From Rattus norvegicus (lineage: Eukaryota; Chordata; Mammalia; Rodentia; Muridae), in contig NC_086027.1 of NCBI RefSeq assembly GCF_036323735.1, positions 85,943,662-86,007,661 on the forward strand: 64,000 bases of DNA, in the 5' to 3' direction. The notes beneath the pieces are model-generated. The model saw nothing but the letters and a program-made list of their open reading frames with translations, did not search any database and was not told the origin of the DNA. How positions within the stretch are numbered: the stretch's first letter is position 1; each line of letters opens with the position of its first letter. This document shows positions 12,531 to 23,852 of this stretch, in pieces. The position numbers were made by a program, and so were the translations under genes.

Positions 12531-12759
12531 CATTTTAAGATTCATATGTTTATTCATTTGTTTATGTGTGTGTATGTGTCTGCCCTTCTGAGTTTAGGTG
12601 TACCATGTGCAAGCAGGAGCCTTCGGATGTCAGAATGGAGGGTCAGAACTGCTGGAACTGGAGTTACGGGCAGTTGTGGGTCACCATGTCGGTTCTGGGA
12701 ACCAAACCTCTGAAAGGATCGTAAGTGCTCTTAACCACTGAGCCGTGTCTCAGACCCCC
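12531..12759 (-). mobile_element. B3 SINE, near full length, antisense
   Basis: The plus strand runs from a T-rich, TGTG-rich tail complement through TACCATGTGCAAGCAGGAGC and GGAACTGGAGTTACGGGCAG, then GTGCTCTTAACCACTGAGCC. This is a full antisense B3. Confidence 0.8.
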
Positions 12760-12883
12760 AACTCCATCTACAGTAAGAGATAGTTTTGTATATTTTAAGC
12801 ATTTAATATATATATAAAATATGTAGCAAATTGTTAATTTATTATATATTAACTTATAATTATAGTTACACATACATATTTGG

Positions 12884-12975
12884 AGATATAGATAGATATT
12901 GATATATATAGAGATATCTATAGGTATAGATAGCTAGATATAGATATAGATATTGATATAGATATAGATTTAGAT
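12884..12975. repeat. (GATATA)n/(GATA)n simple repeat
   Basis: Degenerate tandem GATA/GATATA units following an AT-rich stretch. Self-complementary GATATC is embedded near 12911-12918. Confidence 0.85.
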
Positions 12976-13362
12976 CCAAATACACAGACTGAAAGGTTCT
13001 TCAAGGTTCTTGCCTCTGGGGCAAACCGAAAGGACCAATGTGTCTTCCTAGAATTCCTGCCCAAAGCAAGGAAAACGTGATTACAGATTGAGGTAAATCA
13101 GACAGGATAACATCACCCAGAAGTTTCAAGGTCACACATGCCTCTCGTCTCTACCTTTGAGAGAATTTTAAAGGGGGTAGCGGTTTACACGGAGCGAGGC
13201 TATGCGGACAAGGCCCCTCGATGAAAAGGCAAGGGAGAGCCGTGTTATTGCACTTGAACTATGATGTCATTTGGAATGCATTCTGCCAGCCTTGAGAAGC
13301 AGGAAACTGAGCGAGCACAGGCGGGTGCTCAGTCGTCTGCAGGCACACACATGTCCTGACTC
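12976..13362. other. Unannotated DNA with a small CpG cluster
   Basis: No repeat recognised. About five CpG dinucleotides fall between 13177 and 13222, unusual for the window, and a CRE-like TGATGTCA lies near 13263. This could be single-copy regulatory DNA, but it is unproven. Confidence 0.3.
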
Positions 13363-13490
13363 TTTATTCTCACCACAGGAGGATACAGAGGGAGGAAAAC
13401 GGAGGGATATGGGGGTTACGAAATATTGCCAAAATATATAGCTGTTAAATTGCAGAGCTGGCTTTCAGACTCAGGCATCGAATTCTATGG
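13363..13490 (-). mobile_element. MIR SINE, antisense
   Basis: TTGCAGAGCTGGCTTTCAGA followed by CTCAGGCATCGAATTCTATG is the antisense MIR body, preceded by a diverged GGATACAGAGGGAGGAAAAC block. Confidence 0.6.
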
Positions 13491-13639
13491 TCCCTTCCTT
13501 CTTAATCTCCCTCCCTGGGCACAAAAGAAAGAGGAACTCCCCAGATACTGCAAGATTCATTCCCTGTGATCGGTGGGAATTTTTTAAGTGGGGAAGGAGT
13601 TATATTCCGTTTGTAGAATGCTTTGATGGCAGGCGTGGG

Positions 13640-13652
13640 GCACGTGTGTGCA

Positions 13653-13683
<31 letters not shown>

Positions 13684-13859
13684 GCATGTGTTTGTGTGTG
13701 TGTTTGTAGGTGTGTATAGGTGTGTATGTGTGTGCATGTGTTTGTGTATGTTTGTGTGTATGTATGTGTGTATATGTATGTGTGCATGTGTTTATGTATG
13801 TGTGTGTGCATGAGTTTGTGTATGTTTGTGTGTGTGTGTGTGTGTGTGTGTGCATATGT
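13640..13859. repeat. Long degenerate (TG)n array
   Basis: About 220 bp built from TGTGTG runs, TGTGCATGTGTTTGTG modules and TGTATG variants. The GCATGTGTTTGTG module recurs, so parts were duplicated as larger blocks. It creates long spurious frames on both strands (Cys/Val-rich on plus, His/Thr-rich on minus). Confidence 0.9.
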
Positions 13860-15251
13860 GAAGTAAGAGATTTGCTAATGCAATCATTCTCCCATTCTTC
13901 CATTGCAGTAAGGCTGAAGTGCCTTCCCCTGACAGGAATAAACCAGCAAATGAAACAGGAGGCACAATCGTTCTCCTCTGTGAATCGCTTGAAGGGCAGA
14001 CAATCCCTGGTCCATCCATTACCACGTAAATAATTAAATACCCAGAGCCTGCAGCCAGCCCAGGTTGGGCACTTGGTGAAGCAATTCACATTAAACATTG
14101 GTGAGCAACACACTTGGTCAGTCATTAGCTCCTCCTAGTGGCTTCTTTGGCCATTGGTCAGGAGGCAGCTAAGGTGTTGCTGTCTTAGAGGAAGCCCAAA
14201 GTTTCTTCTGCAGTGGTAACCTTCTCCATCTCTCAAGCCATGGGATATGGTCCCACCGTGGACAAGACCACACCCCTGAGCACCAAAACTGATTTTGTCA
14301 ACAAGCTGTCGTTTCCCAGAGCCATAGCAGAGCCCTGACCCTTCTACCTTTGTGGCATTTATAAGTCTGTCAACCCAGATGCCCAAGCCCATCTAGAAAG
14401 GAAGCCCAACCACAATTATGTTCTCTGTTGGAGATGATTAGAACTTCAAATGGGAAAACAAGACAAGGAATATAGAGCGACCTACAGGTGCCTTGCCTTT
14501 CAGTTACACTGAGCTCCTGCCTGTGAAAGAAAAAGCAAGTGCCACAGGGAAGTTTAATCACTTCAAATACAGTAACCAGGCCATAGCTCCAGGGAGGGAA
14601 GTGGGGGGGGGGGAGGGTAGGGATGAAGTAAGAGAGACTGGCTACCCCTGATTTCTCCATTCGACCTCACACACACACACACACACTCATCCCTTCTATG
14701 GAAATGACTCCCCTTTGAGAAACAGCAGGTCCCAGGCCACACCATTCATACCTGTCATGGATTTGGCAAAGTTCAGTATTTAGGTCTCCAAGGACATCTT
14801 GGCATCTCAGAGGGAGGTGAGATAGTCTGAGTCCCACAGAGAGGATAAGTGTCATTAGCAAGCCAGAAAGTATAACCAACCGTTGGGCAAATCTAAAGTA
14901 GAATTGCCTGCCTCCAGGTAACTAGGACAGTGGCAGATCAGCAAGTCCAAAGGGCAATGCAGTCAAACACGTAGGGAGACCTCTACATTCTTTCTGGATC
15001 CAAGGCCACTGGGTCACCTAGGCTGACTTGTCAGGTCTCAATCTTGCCAGTCCGTGTGCAATCACAGTTAGGTCTAAGACCTGTAATCTACCCCACACTG
15101 AGTAAATATACATCGATTTTATTATTGATGTCACTGGGCATTAAAATTCCACCTCTTCCTTACAGTGGAAGTGACATAAATCAGATGGAAAGGTTATTTC
15201 AAAGGGTTATACAGTTATTCACTCAGCAATGCTTAGACACAATCATTCCCA

Positions 15252-15252
<1 letters not shown>
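13860..15252. other. Unannotated DNA with two short simple runs
   Basis: Contains an 11-G run at 14603-14613 and a (CA)9-like run at 14668-14686. Otherwise no recognised repeat or gene. Confidence 0.45.

Positions 15253-15308
<56 letters not shown>
15253..15308. repeat. (CA)28 microsatellite
   Basis: A perfect dinucleotide array of about 56 bp. It should be length-polymorphic. Confidence 0.95.
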
Positions 15309-15311
<3 letters not shown>

Positions 15312-16006
15312 CTTGGGTTGCTCACAAATGCTTTAGTCCTTCAAAACCAGCAAACATTCAAGACCCACTTCACTGTGGAGATTGTCTAGAAGAAAAAAAA
15401 AATAAATAGGAATGCTGGAATTAGTAATAAATCTAGGTTAAGTCCTGGCTTTGCCCTTGAGCAGGGTTCCCGTAAGCAAATCTGGCGACATCTGTTAGTT
15501 TCAGTGCTAAGGAGGGCCACTGTCACCCGATTTACAAATCTGCCTGTGGGAAAGGGTTGCTGCTATGTATTAACTGCTTAACAGAGCCTGGTTCAAGTAA
15601 ACCCCTTCAAAAGCCCAGTGCTGTGCCCCGTTCCTCTTCTTGGCAAACTCACTCCAGTGAATCTCGAATGCAGGGAATGGGGAGGGTGTGGGTAGAGGTA
15701 TATGTGTGCTCCAAGAGAACTCCAGTAGACAACAGAGGTGTCAGTATTGTGACCGTTCTAGAATGTTCTTTTCCTTCTGTCTACTGCTTTGGGATTGCCT
15801 GGTGAGATCTGCCCCCTCCCCTGCCCCCAGCAACCACATCTAAGGCTATCTACACATCCTTGGGTTTTACAGATAGATCAGTGTCCTCAGAATGAGGCAG
15901 CCTGTCATACTCCTAGACTGTCTCCTCCATTTAGTTTGTGTTTTTTCTCAAAACCTCTGACCCCTCCCTAGGTTCCAACAATGTGTCCTTACTCACACAG
16001 GCAATT
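15309..16006. other. Unannotated DNA
   Basis: A possible MIR trace lies near 15432-15480 (AAGTCCTGGCTTTGCCCTTG), too short to call. No gene is seen. Confidence 0.35.
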
Positions 16007-16115
16007 ATCCCAGAAATATTTATGATGAGCCAGTCACCCTGGGATACGAGGGTGAGCAGGACATCCTCAGCTCTGCCTTCACGGGGAGCCTGTTCTTGAG
16101 GAGGAAACAGACAAG
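16007..16115 (-). mobile_element. L2-type LINE 3' remnant, antisense
   Basis: AGAAATATTTATGATGAGCC, then GGGATACGAGGGTGAGCAGG, then a GCCTTCACGGGGAGCCTG block keep the order of the L2 3' end read backwards. Diverged. Confidence 0.45.
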
Positions 16116-16959
16116 AGAATAAAGCAGGCGCACCATGCTTTAATTATAACCTGTGACCCCTTGGGCAACGGCTATGACAGGGCTCCAGAAGACAACAGAG
16201 GTGTCAGTATTGGGGGTGGCTCATCACGCAGCATGTGATTAAGTGGGAATCTTTGGAAAGACAGAACCAGGAGGATCCACAGTAATCCTCAGTGGGACCT
16301 TGTACGGAGGAAGCGAGTGGGGGAGTGGGGGAGGGGTGTGAAGGGCACCCTGTCAGGTCACTTTCCTGTCTAGATTCTCTCCCACTCCAACACTGCTGAG
16401 CGCCTAAGGACTCAACCACAGAGACGATCCTGTGTGGCTTCCTCCCGTGTGTTTCCCTAGCGGCTTATTTTTGGTTGGTTTGTTTTAAAATTTTCTCCGA
16501 ATGTGTCAAGGTCTTTTCACAGCCATATCCTCACTTCCCTCCCTGGAATCATCTGCTAGTGTCCCTCACAGTTTCTGTTGTTTCGCTGGTCTCACAGATG
16601 CTCCCATGGGTGATCTGGGCAACAAGATCCCAAAACTGCCTCAGCATACGGCTTTCCAGAGGCTCTTTACCCAGGTTAGACACTTCATACTCTGCAGGGT
16701 ACGAAATGCTTCTGTTGGCAGTACCTCCCTGGACATTTCACAGCAGTCAGCTGGAACCCAAGAGTCACATGCTTCTGGTGGCCACCAGCTCGACACAGCC
16801 AATTCCAGCATTTTCTCCTGAAGGCTAACACTGAAGTCCACACCCCTTCCCCCCACACACAGCTGATATTCTTTTTAGAGGGCACCACAAATTCTCTTGG
16901 CACCTTTTCTACCTCCCTCCTTTCCCCCTCCACTCCTACTTGCTCTCCCCAACCCCACG
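16116..16959. other. Unannotated DNA, C/T-rich toward the right
   Basis: Pyrimidine-rich from about 16840 to 16960 (CCTCCTTTCCCCCTCC). Open frames of 106-117 codons on plus and 71-82 on minus overlap one another and show no recognised domain. Confidence 0.35.
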
Positions 16960-17030
16960 CAGATCCTGTGCTGATTGACTAACGTCACTGGCTTATATAC
17001 CAGGGAATCAATCAGAAGATGCCTTCCCAC
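16960..17030 (+). promoter_or_regulatory. Possible TATA/CRE-like core promoter
   Basis: TAACGTCA (16980-16987, one base from the TGACGTCA CRE) lies 5 bp upstream of TTATATA (16993-16999). If used, transcription would start near 17022-17032. A pyrimidine-rich stretch lies upstream. No coding exon is visible downstream, so any product would probably be non-coding. The pairing may be chance. Confidence 0.25.
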
Positions 17031-17145
17031 GCAGAGAGCAAAGCTCTCGTCTCTCCTCCAACAGGCTGCTGCTGCCTCTGACATTTCTTGCATGCCCAGA
17101 CGGAGCCTTCGGAAGCCTCGCCCACCCCTGTCACTCTGGGCCAGC

Positions 17146-17285
17146 CAGCGGTTCTCGACCTACGGGTCCTGACCATCGGAAAACAAACAGGTATTTCTGA
17201 TGGTCTTAGGAACTAAGACACCACTCTGCTTGGAAGCAAAATTGCAGTTATGAGGTAGCAATGAAAATAAATTTATGGTTGAGAT
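17146..17285 (+). mobile_element. URR1-like hAT (Charlie) DNA transposon remnant
   Basis: It starts CAGCGGTTCTCGACCTACGG, the URR1-type terminus. It continues GACCATCGGAAAACAAACAG and AATTGCAGTTATGAGGTAGC to TTTATGGTTG. The usual GGGGTCG palindromic block is missing after position 17170, so it carries an internal deletion. Confidence 0.7.
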
Positions 17286-18064
17286 GTACTAGTAGCTGGG
17301 CATTCGGGGACCTAGCAGTGGCTGCTTCGTCCCCACCAGCAGTCAACACAAGGGCTCTGCTGATCCTCCTCTGCACCCTCTGCTGAGTACAGACTTATTC
17401 CTGCTGGCTCTTTCTCACTTGTTTGAATGGGATCCAGTTAGGAAGGGCTCCTTGAAGCCCTAGGTTCCAGCAGCTCACCCCTTGCAGCCTTCCGGAGAAA
17501 GGATGTTGGCCCAGCTTCGCGGTCTTTATTTCACAAAAAGAAATCGGTTCACCAATGTCTTTACCCAGCCCACTCAAAGAGCCCTCTGTGCAGACGGTGC
17601 CTGCTGGCCTGGGTACTGTCCTAATTTGATTTCTCAGAAGCTCCTCTTTCTGCCACTGTGTGATGGGGCTCAAGGACTGAGGGAATTGATAAATGGATTG
17701 CATTTGAACCTCGATAAAGGATTTTTATTTTATGCCTCCTTTGAAGCCAAATCCTTCCTCTGCAGTCGAAAAAGAAAAGCGTTCCACTTTTTGCTGTCTC
17801 TTCCCACACAGATGTTCCCTTCTCATGTTTCAGGGTTCCATTCCAGGTAGAGGAAGAAACCACTGTTCCTTCTACCTTAAATCTCAGCTCCCACCCCCAT
17901 CCCCAGGACAGACCACCTAAGAGATACTGAGAATAGCAAAGAATTCAATTTACAAATCATTCTTATCCAGGAATCAAAAGCTAATACCTGTTCACACATC
18001 ATAGTATTTCCTTACAGTTTTTTTTTTTGCATTATAGATCCAAAGAATAACCAACTACCTGTGT
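17286..18064. other. Unannotated DNA
   Basis: No interspersed repeat recognised. A 122-codon plus frame at 17482-17850 has no identifiable domain and overlaps minus-strand frames. Confidence 0.35.
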
Positions 18065-18130
18065 CCCCCCCCCTCTTCTCTCTCTCTCTTTCCCTCCCTT
18101 CCTCCCTCCTTCCCTCCCTCCCTCCCTCCC
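18065..18130. repeat. Pyrimidine tract (TC)n/(CCTT)n
   Basis: A C9 run followed by CTCT and CCCT/CCTT repeats, about 65 bp of almost pure pyrimidine on the plus strand. Confidence 0.9.
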
Positions 18131-18439
18131 ATGTTAAGAAAGCATCACTTGACACATCTTACAGCCTGCTCTGATTTCATAGTTATGAATCTTCGAGCCA
18201 GGATTACTCCTTGATCTAGCTGCTGACCTTTAGAACAGACAAGTACATCCAAACACATGTTAGGGTATTCACTACCACAGCCATCATACTTAGCTGTCTG
18301 TAAGTTAGAGACCGTTTAGAATCCAACGAGTAACTGATAGGACAGAGAAACTGTAAGATTAAACATGGAATATAACACTATGAAAACATTATAAGTTGTA
18401 AATACACTTGTACGCGATACAAATACGTGCATAGAATCG
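18131..18439. other. Unannotated DNA
   Basis: About 310 bp with nothing recognised. Confidence 0.35.
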
Positions 18440-18805
18440 TGTTTATAAAACGCATTATGCTAAGAGAAATGAACAGGCTCAGAACCATGAGTGGCACTCA
18501 CTATCCCTTTTATAAGGCACCAGTTTTAAAATTATATTTAGGTACGTGTGTTTTCAAATGTTTATGTAGGTCATGGAGCGCTAGAAAGGGAGTCAGCAGA
18601 GGGGAGGAAGAGATGTTCGGGGTGATGAAAAGTAGAATACACAATGGATTCTGTGGAGAAGAAAGGCAGGAGGGAGGACTAACAGGAAAGGGAGTCAGGC
18701 TGAGGGAGGAGCCAGGTGCAAAGGGCTGATGACAGTAGACATGAATGGGCAAAGACGGAACAACCATGCCACAGTGGAACTTATTAATTAAAATAATGAC
18801 AAAAA
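18440..18805 (+). mobile_element. L1 3' end (old rodent type)
   Basis: The left part (CTAAGAGAAATGAACAGGCT, CACTCACTATC) resembles the end of L1 ORF2. It passes into a purine-rich 3' UTR (GAGGGGAGGAAGAGATG, AGAAAGGCAGGAGGGAGG) ending CAGTGGAACTTATTAATTAA. The 100-codon frame here is within this UTR. Confidence 0.5.
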
Positions 18806-19120
18806 ATCAAAAGCAGAATACCACAAATTGATACGTTTACTAAACTATGTGTACACTTGGGTCTTGTCTTTGACAGAAAGGCCCATGTATTAATTTTTGT
18901 TTCGTGCATATGGTGTGTTCATAGCCTGGCTATCTTAGTGCTTTAACAATCAACATTCAATGTGTGCAAAAAGGAAGAAAGAAACCACTAGGGATCATTC
19001 AAATCCTTATTTTTCTTAAAAATGGTAATCGCTGGCTTGGTGCTACAGTGTGTTAAACTACATCCTTATCTCAACTCTCTGATTTTATATTGAGGGGGTT
19101 GAGGGAGTGTGACATAGAGA
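18806..19120. other. Unannotated DNA
   Basis: AT-rich, nothing recognised. Confidence 0.35.
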
Positions 19121-19124
19121 CAAG

Positions 19125-19200
19125 AATTATCTGACTAATTTAGGGACAAGCCTAGACTAGAATCCCAAGTTCTCAGTTTCAAAAGTCTAAAACCTCATCT
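19125..19200 (-). mobile_element. MIR fragment, antisense
   Basis: AATTTAGGGACAAGCCTAGA followed by CTAGAATCCCAAGTTCTCAG is compatible with the antisense MIR core. Short and diverged. Confidence 0.35.
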
Positions 19201-19247
19201 TGTTTCATACATGTCATAAATCTGGAAACACATTATAACAATGGTTT

Positions 19248-19288
19248 TGTGTGTGTGTGTGTATGTGTGTGTGTGTGTGTGTGTGTGT
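19248..19288. repeat. (TG)n microsatellite
   Basis: About 20 TG units with one TA interruption at 19262. Confidence 0.9.
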
Positions 19289-19474
19289 AACAGAAACATA
19301 TGTATCTCATACTGCTATTTTTAAAGGGCAATTGAATCTATACATTTACACATCAGTACTGTCTAACCCCTGGGATTTACTTCAACATTTTCTACTCTAA
19401 CCTCATATGGGCTTTCTCTGTGGTCCCTGAGAGGGGGCCCCATTCAATAACATTAGTGTATTCATGTGGCATTA

Positions 19475-19590
19475 TGAAGAATGCAGATTCTGGGGCCTCC
19501 TCAAGGTACATACAACTCCAGGGACAGGCCCTAGTCTACCATGCTTGAACTGGCTTTCCAGGTAACTGATACTTGCTTCAATGAAACCAC
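19475..19590 (+). mobile_element. MER5-like hAT remnant
   Basis: ATGCAGATTCTGGGGCCTCC followed by CAGGGACAGGCCCTAGTC and a GGCTTTCCAGGTAACTGATA block follow the MER5 order. The termini are not clear. Confidence 0.4.
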
Positions 19591-20189
19591 TTGAGCAGAG
19601 GCAACAGGCAAGATAAGGACAAGACAAGCCAGGAGGAAAGTTACAGTGCCCTCAGTACCCATTTCTTTACTTTCTTTGCCCTCCTTCCCTTCCACCTCAT
19701 CTTCTAAACTAGATTAACTAGAAAATTGTTCAGAACCTGGATTTCAAGGTCAGATGACTTACACTTATAAACCAATTAGTTCCCATGTTATGTCTACGTA
19801 TTTGCATGATCTACTAACATCTTTGTTGCTACTTCTCCATTTACAAAGTGTGCTAAATGCCAGTTATACCCTGTTGGCATTACTATTTGGAGATCATTTG
19901 CTTCTGGTGAGCTTAAGGGTCTTTATCAGATATCTTGGTTATTGTCCCCAATCTCTGTACTGCCTTCTGTCTCATCAGATGTGTTTCACTCGTGCTCTGA
20001 GTACCCCCAAATGTTTATAGATCCAACATTGGGATTCCCATGTTTCGTAGATTCATAAGAATTTTCTTATATTCTAGTCTTTAATAGCGGTTAATTTTAA
20101 TAAATTGAGTTATGTTTTCTGAAAAGCATTCTTTGTCCTGGAGCAATACCTGTGAATATGACTTCATAATAAGCATTGCCTTTGTACAT
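19591..20189. other. Unannotated DNA
   Basis: Nothing recognised. The 88-codon plus frame at 19754-20020 is Leu/Ser-rich with no known domain. Confidence 0.35.
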
Positions 20190-20573
20190 TGCTATGGTTT
20201 GGGTCTTAGGTGTTCCCCCAAAGCACATGTGTTAAAGATTAAGTTCCCAGCATGGTGTTATTTGGAGGTGCGAGAAGCTTTAAGAGTCAGGGTCCATGGA
20301 AAGTCTACTGTTCATTGGAAGTGTGGCCCTGAAGGGGAAGTTTTGACCCTAACTACTTCCTCTCTTATTCTTTCCTGGATCTGAGGTGAGACTTGATCTG
20401 CCACATTCTCCAACCATGACATGTACCCTGTCACAAGCCAAAAGCAATAGGCCCATCAATCAGGATAATCAACAATGGACCGAATCCTCCAAAACTATGG
20501 GCCAAAATAAACATCTTTACAGGTTGACTTATCTCAAGTATTTGTTATTCTAATAGAGAAGAAGCTAACACAG
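20190..20573 (+). mobile_element. MaLR-type LTR (MLT1/MST-like)
   Basis: It begins TTGCTATGGTTTGGGTCTTA, followed by TGTTCCCCCAAAGCACATGT. It ends CTCAAGTATTTGTTATTCTA and GAAGCTAACACA, the usual start and end of mammalian apparent LTR elements. A CCTCCAAAACTATGGGCCAA-AATAAA block lies before the end. The exact subfamily is not resolved. Confidence 0.6.
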
Positions 20574-20960
20574 AGATATTATCAAGCTGAGATGAAGTCA
20601 CACAATATAAGGGCAGGCTCTATAGAAAGATAAGGGCTCTTCTAAGAGGATGAACATTCAGACACAGAAATATACAAGAAAAGGTCATGTGACACACTGG
20701 TAAACTATTGGAGTTACATTCTATAAATCAAAACCAAAGACTGTTGGCAACTGCCAGAAGGTAAGTGAAGGCCAGGAAGAATCCTCCTCCTCTACTGCCT
20801 TCAGGCTGAGAATGGTGCTGCCCAACACCTTAACTTTAGACTTCTGTGTGACAGTGTGTGAGTTTTATTCCATACATGTACACGCAGTTGGTGGCAAATT
20901 GTTGCACCCACCCCGGCAAACTGATACGTAAATGGCCTGACATCATAAAATAAGCATGCT
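20574..20960 (+). mobile_element. Ancient interspersed repeat, L1 3'UTR-like or LTR
   Basis: AGGGCTCTTCTAAGAGGATG, GGCAACTGCCAGAAGGTAAG and CAACACCTTAACTTTAGACT fall in the order of an old mammalian repeat (tail motif ending with a CTAATAC-like GATAC). It directly follows the MaLR LTR. Family is uncertain. Confidence 0.35.
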
Positions 20961-21954
20961 GATACTTCAAAGATGGGAGTTTGGGGTCAGGTGATGTGCA
21001 GGGAAAAGCAATCTCCAGCAGGAAGAACTCTCCAGTGTATTGCGGTTTCATCAATCACAGTAAAGTGATTAATGACAATCGTTACGACTCCTTGCTGTTG
21101 TTGTTGCATAAAAGTTAACTTGCATGTGTTATGTCATTTTTGTGAGAGCAAGACTCTGTGTAGCATTGAGGAAATGGCTCTCTCCAAGTTTAAAAGCCAA
21201 ATACACTGCAACACTAAGTGAGTAATCTTATTTTTCCAAATATTTTCTTCCCAGTACACAAAATACCCTCATAGTTTTAAGTTCAAGTGCATAAGCTCTT
21301 GCAAACCACTGAATTTTGCTTCCACAGATAACTGGTCTGTAAAAAGTGCTTTTAGAGGACTAATTAAATCAAAAGTGTGGAAGAGTAGATTGTTGGCTAA
21401 TGTTTTGTGAAAATAATATGACTTAAAGAAGAAATGCCTCTTGAAGAACAATTTAATGGAGTTACACTGTTACTCTCTCAAACACCAGAATTCAATTTCA
21501 AATATTGTCCCATTTCTTATAAATCTAATATCTGTGGGACTCTAGTTACTATTATTGAATAAAAGATAAACAAAAATATTATCCCCGGAACACATAAGGT
21601 TAAACAAACCACATATATCTTTAAGGCCATGCAAATCACCAAGTATTAACAGCACCACAGTGACAGAATTTCATACTCAAAGCTTTTATTTTAGAGATTC
21701 GGCTGAGGGCAGAAATGTCTGCCCTGCCTTAGTTTCAAAAAGTCCTTACCAATGATCAATGGAAGCCTCGTCAGTAGGTCTGAATTTCACACGAGCACAA
21801 GCCGCAATAACAACCCACCATATTCAACCAAATATGCTTTATTCTAAATGTGTTCAGTTCTCAGAGATAAACCATTTTTGTCCTGTTTCAAAGCATAGGA
21901 AGATCAGAATGCAGAAGATAACCGCAGCTAGAAATTATAAGCTATGGGAACGTG
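20961..21954. other. AT-rich unannotated DNA
   Basis: About 1 kb without a recognised repeat. It adjoins the TAATTA-rich patch and may belong to the same constrained interval, which only alignment can show. Confidence 0.35.
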
Positions 21955-22160
21955 AAAAATTGTAATTATTTATCCTGGAAAAGGTAATTAGCTGGCAGAT
22001 GCCCTGCCCTAATTAAAACACTCTGTCAATTACTTGGCCCCATTTATCAAGATCTCCAACTTCTCCAGATGATTCGGTTGCTCAAATTATTATGTGCAGC
22101 GATATTTTTCCACTCCCTTCATTAGACTAATATGCTTCTCCTCTTGTATACTTAGAAATG
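21955..22160. promoter_or_regulatory. Candidate homeodomain/E-box regulatory patch
   Basis: Three TAATTA sites (21963-21968, 21985-21990, 22010-22015) and a TCAATTA (22026-22032) fall within 70 bp. An E-box CAGATG (21996-22001) sits between the second and third. No repeat family explains the segment. Dense homeodomain cores with an E-box are typical of developmental enhancers. That is inference; conservation was not tested. Confidence 0.3.
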
Positions 22161-23285
22161 ATAGTAGAATCTGGTTCCACTACCTAACACCTCTCCGGGC
22201 ACTTTCCCATGAGAGGAAAACACTTGAGACATCTTTCAAGATCATCCCACTTTAATTATAACAAGTTTAAAAATATTAAATAACGATCATGTACAGTCAC
22301 CCAAATAAAGAGTGAAGAAAAAGTGAAGGTCACAAGGAGAGATTCATGTTGGAGAAGTATTTGTTATTGGATGATTTATTGAGAGTTAAAAATAAAAACA
22401 CCACCCACATTGCTACCGGTCTTGCAGAAAGGTGTGATAGAAGTCCAAGACTGCCTTTAAACTTCAATATACCAAAAAGAAATGAGTTTTCAAGATTATT
22501 TCCTACATTGCAATAATGGGAACACTGGCTATGTATGAGGTCCACAAGGGCAGAGAGGAGACACAGTAGTAATTTATATATTTGTTTGCATTTTACATTG
22601 TGCTATGGGATAAAAAGAGGAAGACGAGTTCTGTCTTGATTTATGAGTTTGAAAAGGTATGGAGTTGTGGGTTGGTGAAATCACCCTGAGAATACCAGAG
22701 TCAAGTTGGGGCATCACAGCACCAGAGTGAAGACAGTAGATAAATTGGAAAGAGTTCAGACGTAAGCATGGAGAACGATAAAGGAATTAGAAGACACGGC
22801 TCATGTGGCAGATTGAAGCTCCAGCCGATGCATCCATGAGGAGAGTTTGCCAGGGTGATGACTAAGGTGGTGACATGATAAGACTTGAAAAGCATAAACA
22901 GCCAACCAGCACAGGAGGAAGGCTGGGGTTCGAGGTGCTTGTAACATGTAGAGATGAGTCACGGACAGGCTTTCAAAGACAAGATGGAGTAATCCGAATG
23001 TCAGGAAGAACTGTACTCACAAAGGACTTAATGTCCTTAGTCAATTTCTTATGCCCACATGATGACTCTTAGATCATTTGCTATATCAGAGAAAGGAAGA
23101 AAGCAAGCCCCGGAGGTAACCATGGTTACAGTGCCTTCCCAGGACCATCATCACTCTTGGGATCCAACCTGCCTGGTTAAGTCAAACTAACCAGGGTAAC
23201 TTCTTACAACAGTGATGTTGATGCCACGTCTCCCCAAAGCTATCCATGCATGCTAAGCATCTGGCCCTTTTATGTAACCCTTTAA
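22161..23285. other. Unannotated DNA
   Basis: No repeat or coding region recognised over 1.1 kb. Confidence 0.35.

Positions 23286-23336
<51 letters not shown>
23286..23336. repeat. (TA)n microsatellite
   Basis: About 25 TA units with a single C interruption at 23311. Self-complementary, so cruciform-prone. Confidence 0.95.
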
Positions 23337-23710
23337 AGAGCTGACATAAACATCTGCAGAAATACAGGAAGCTATGGCATCTCCTTTCTTAATTCTTTTT
23401 AAGATTTCTTGGTCTACAATAATACATCGAATCCCTACTCCTCCGTTTTTTCTAGTGTGTGTAGGTTGAGAAGATCTACAACTCCCTATTTACAAAGTTT
23501 CAGCATCATGCTTTGAAGGCACTCATCTGGTTTAAAAATGTATGACCACATTCCCTCCCCTCCCGTGCTGTGCCTGTGTGTGCGTATAAGCTTGCATACA
23601 GTTTTTTGTTTGCTTTTAGAGGGACACTTTTTCATCTTATTAGTTTTCATTATTTTTTGGTTTGTCTGGGTTTTTTTATTAATTTTTTGTTGAGTTTTTT
23701 GCAGTTGAGT
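23337..23710. other. Unannotated T-rich DNA
   Basis: The right half is T-rich (TTTTTTGGTTTGTC and TTTATTAATTTTTTG). It may be the complement of a retroelement A-tail belonging to the SINE at 23750. Confidence 0.35.
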
Positions 23711-23749
23711 TTGTTTGGTTTTGTTTGGTTTGGTTTGGTTTGGTTTGGG
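23711..23749. repeat. (TTTGG)n pentamer repeat
   Basis: Consecutive TTTGG/GTTTG units, about seven copies. It lies at the tail side of an antisense SINE and probably arose from its A-rich tail. Confidence 0.85.
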
Positions 23750-23852
23750 TGGGGCACACTGTGATATGAGATTTGGAAATCAGAACTCAGGTCTTCACAA
23801 TTGTGCATCAAGGACTTTTTCATTTGAGTTAGCTCCTCAATCCAGAAAACCA
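23750..23852 (-). mobile_element. Degenerate B3/B2-class SINE, antisense
   Basis: TTTGGAAATCAGAACTCAGG and the final GAGTTAGCTCCTCAATCCAG match an antisense tRNA-like head with many changes. Confidence 0.45.

Noticed and set aside
13502..14125. A 207-codon minus frame, the longest in the window
   Set aside because: Its middle is His/Thr repeat from the TG array, and its flanks lack any recognisable domain. Simple repeats of even period rarely contain stops.
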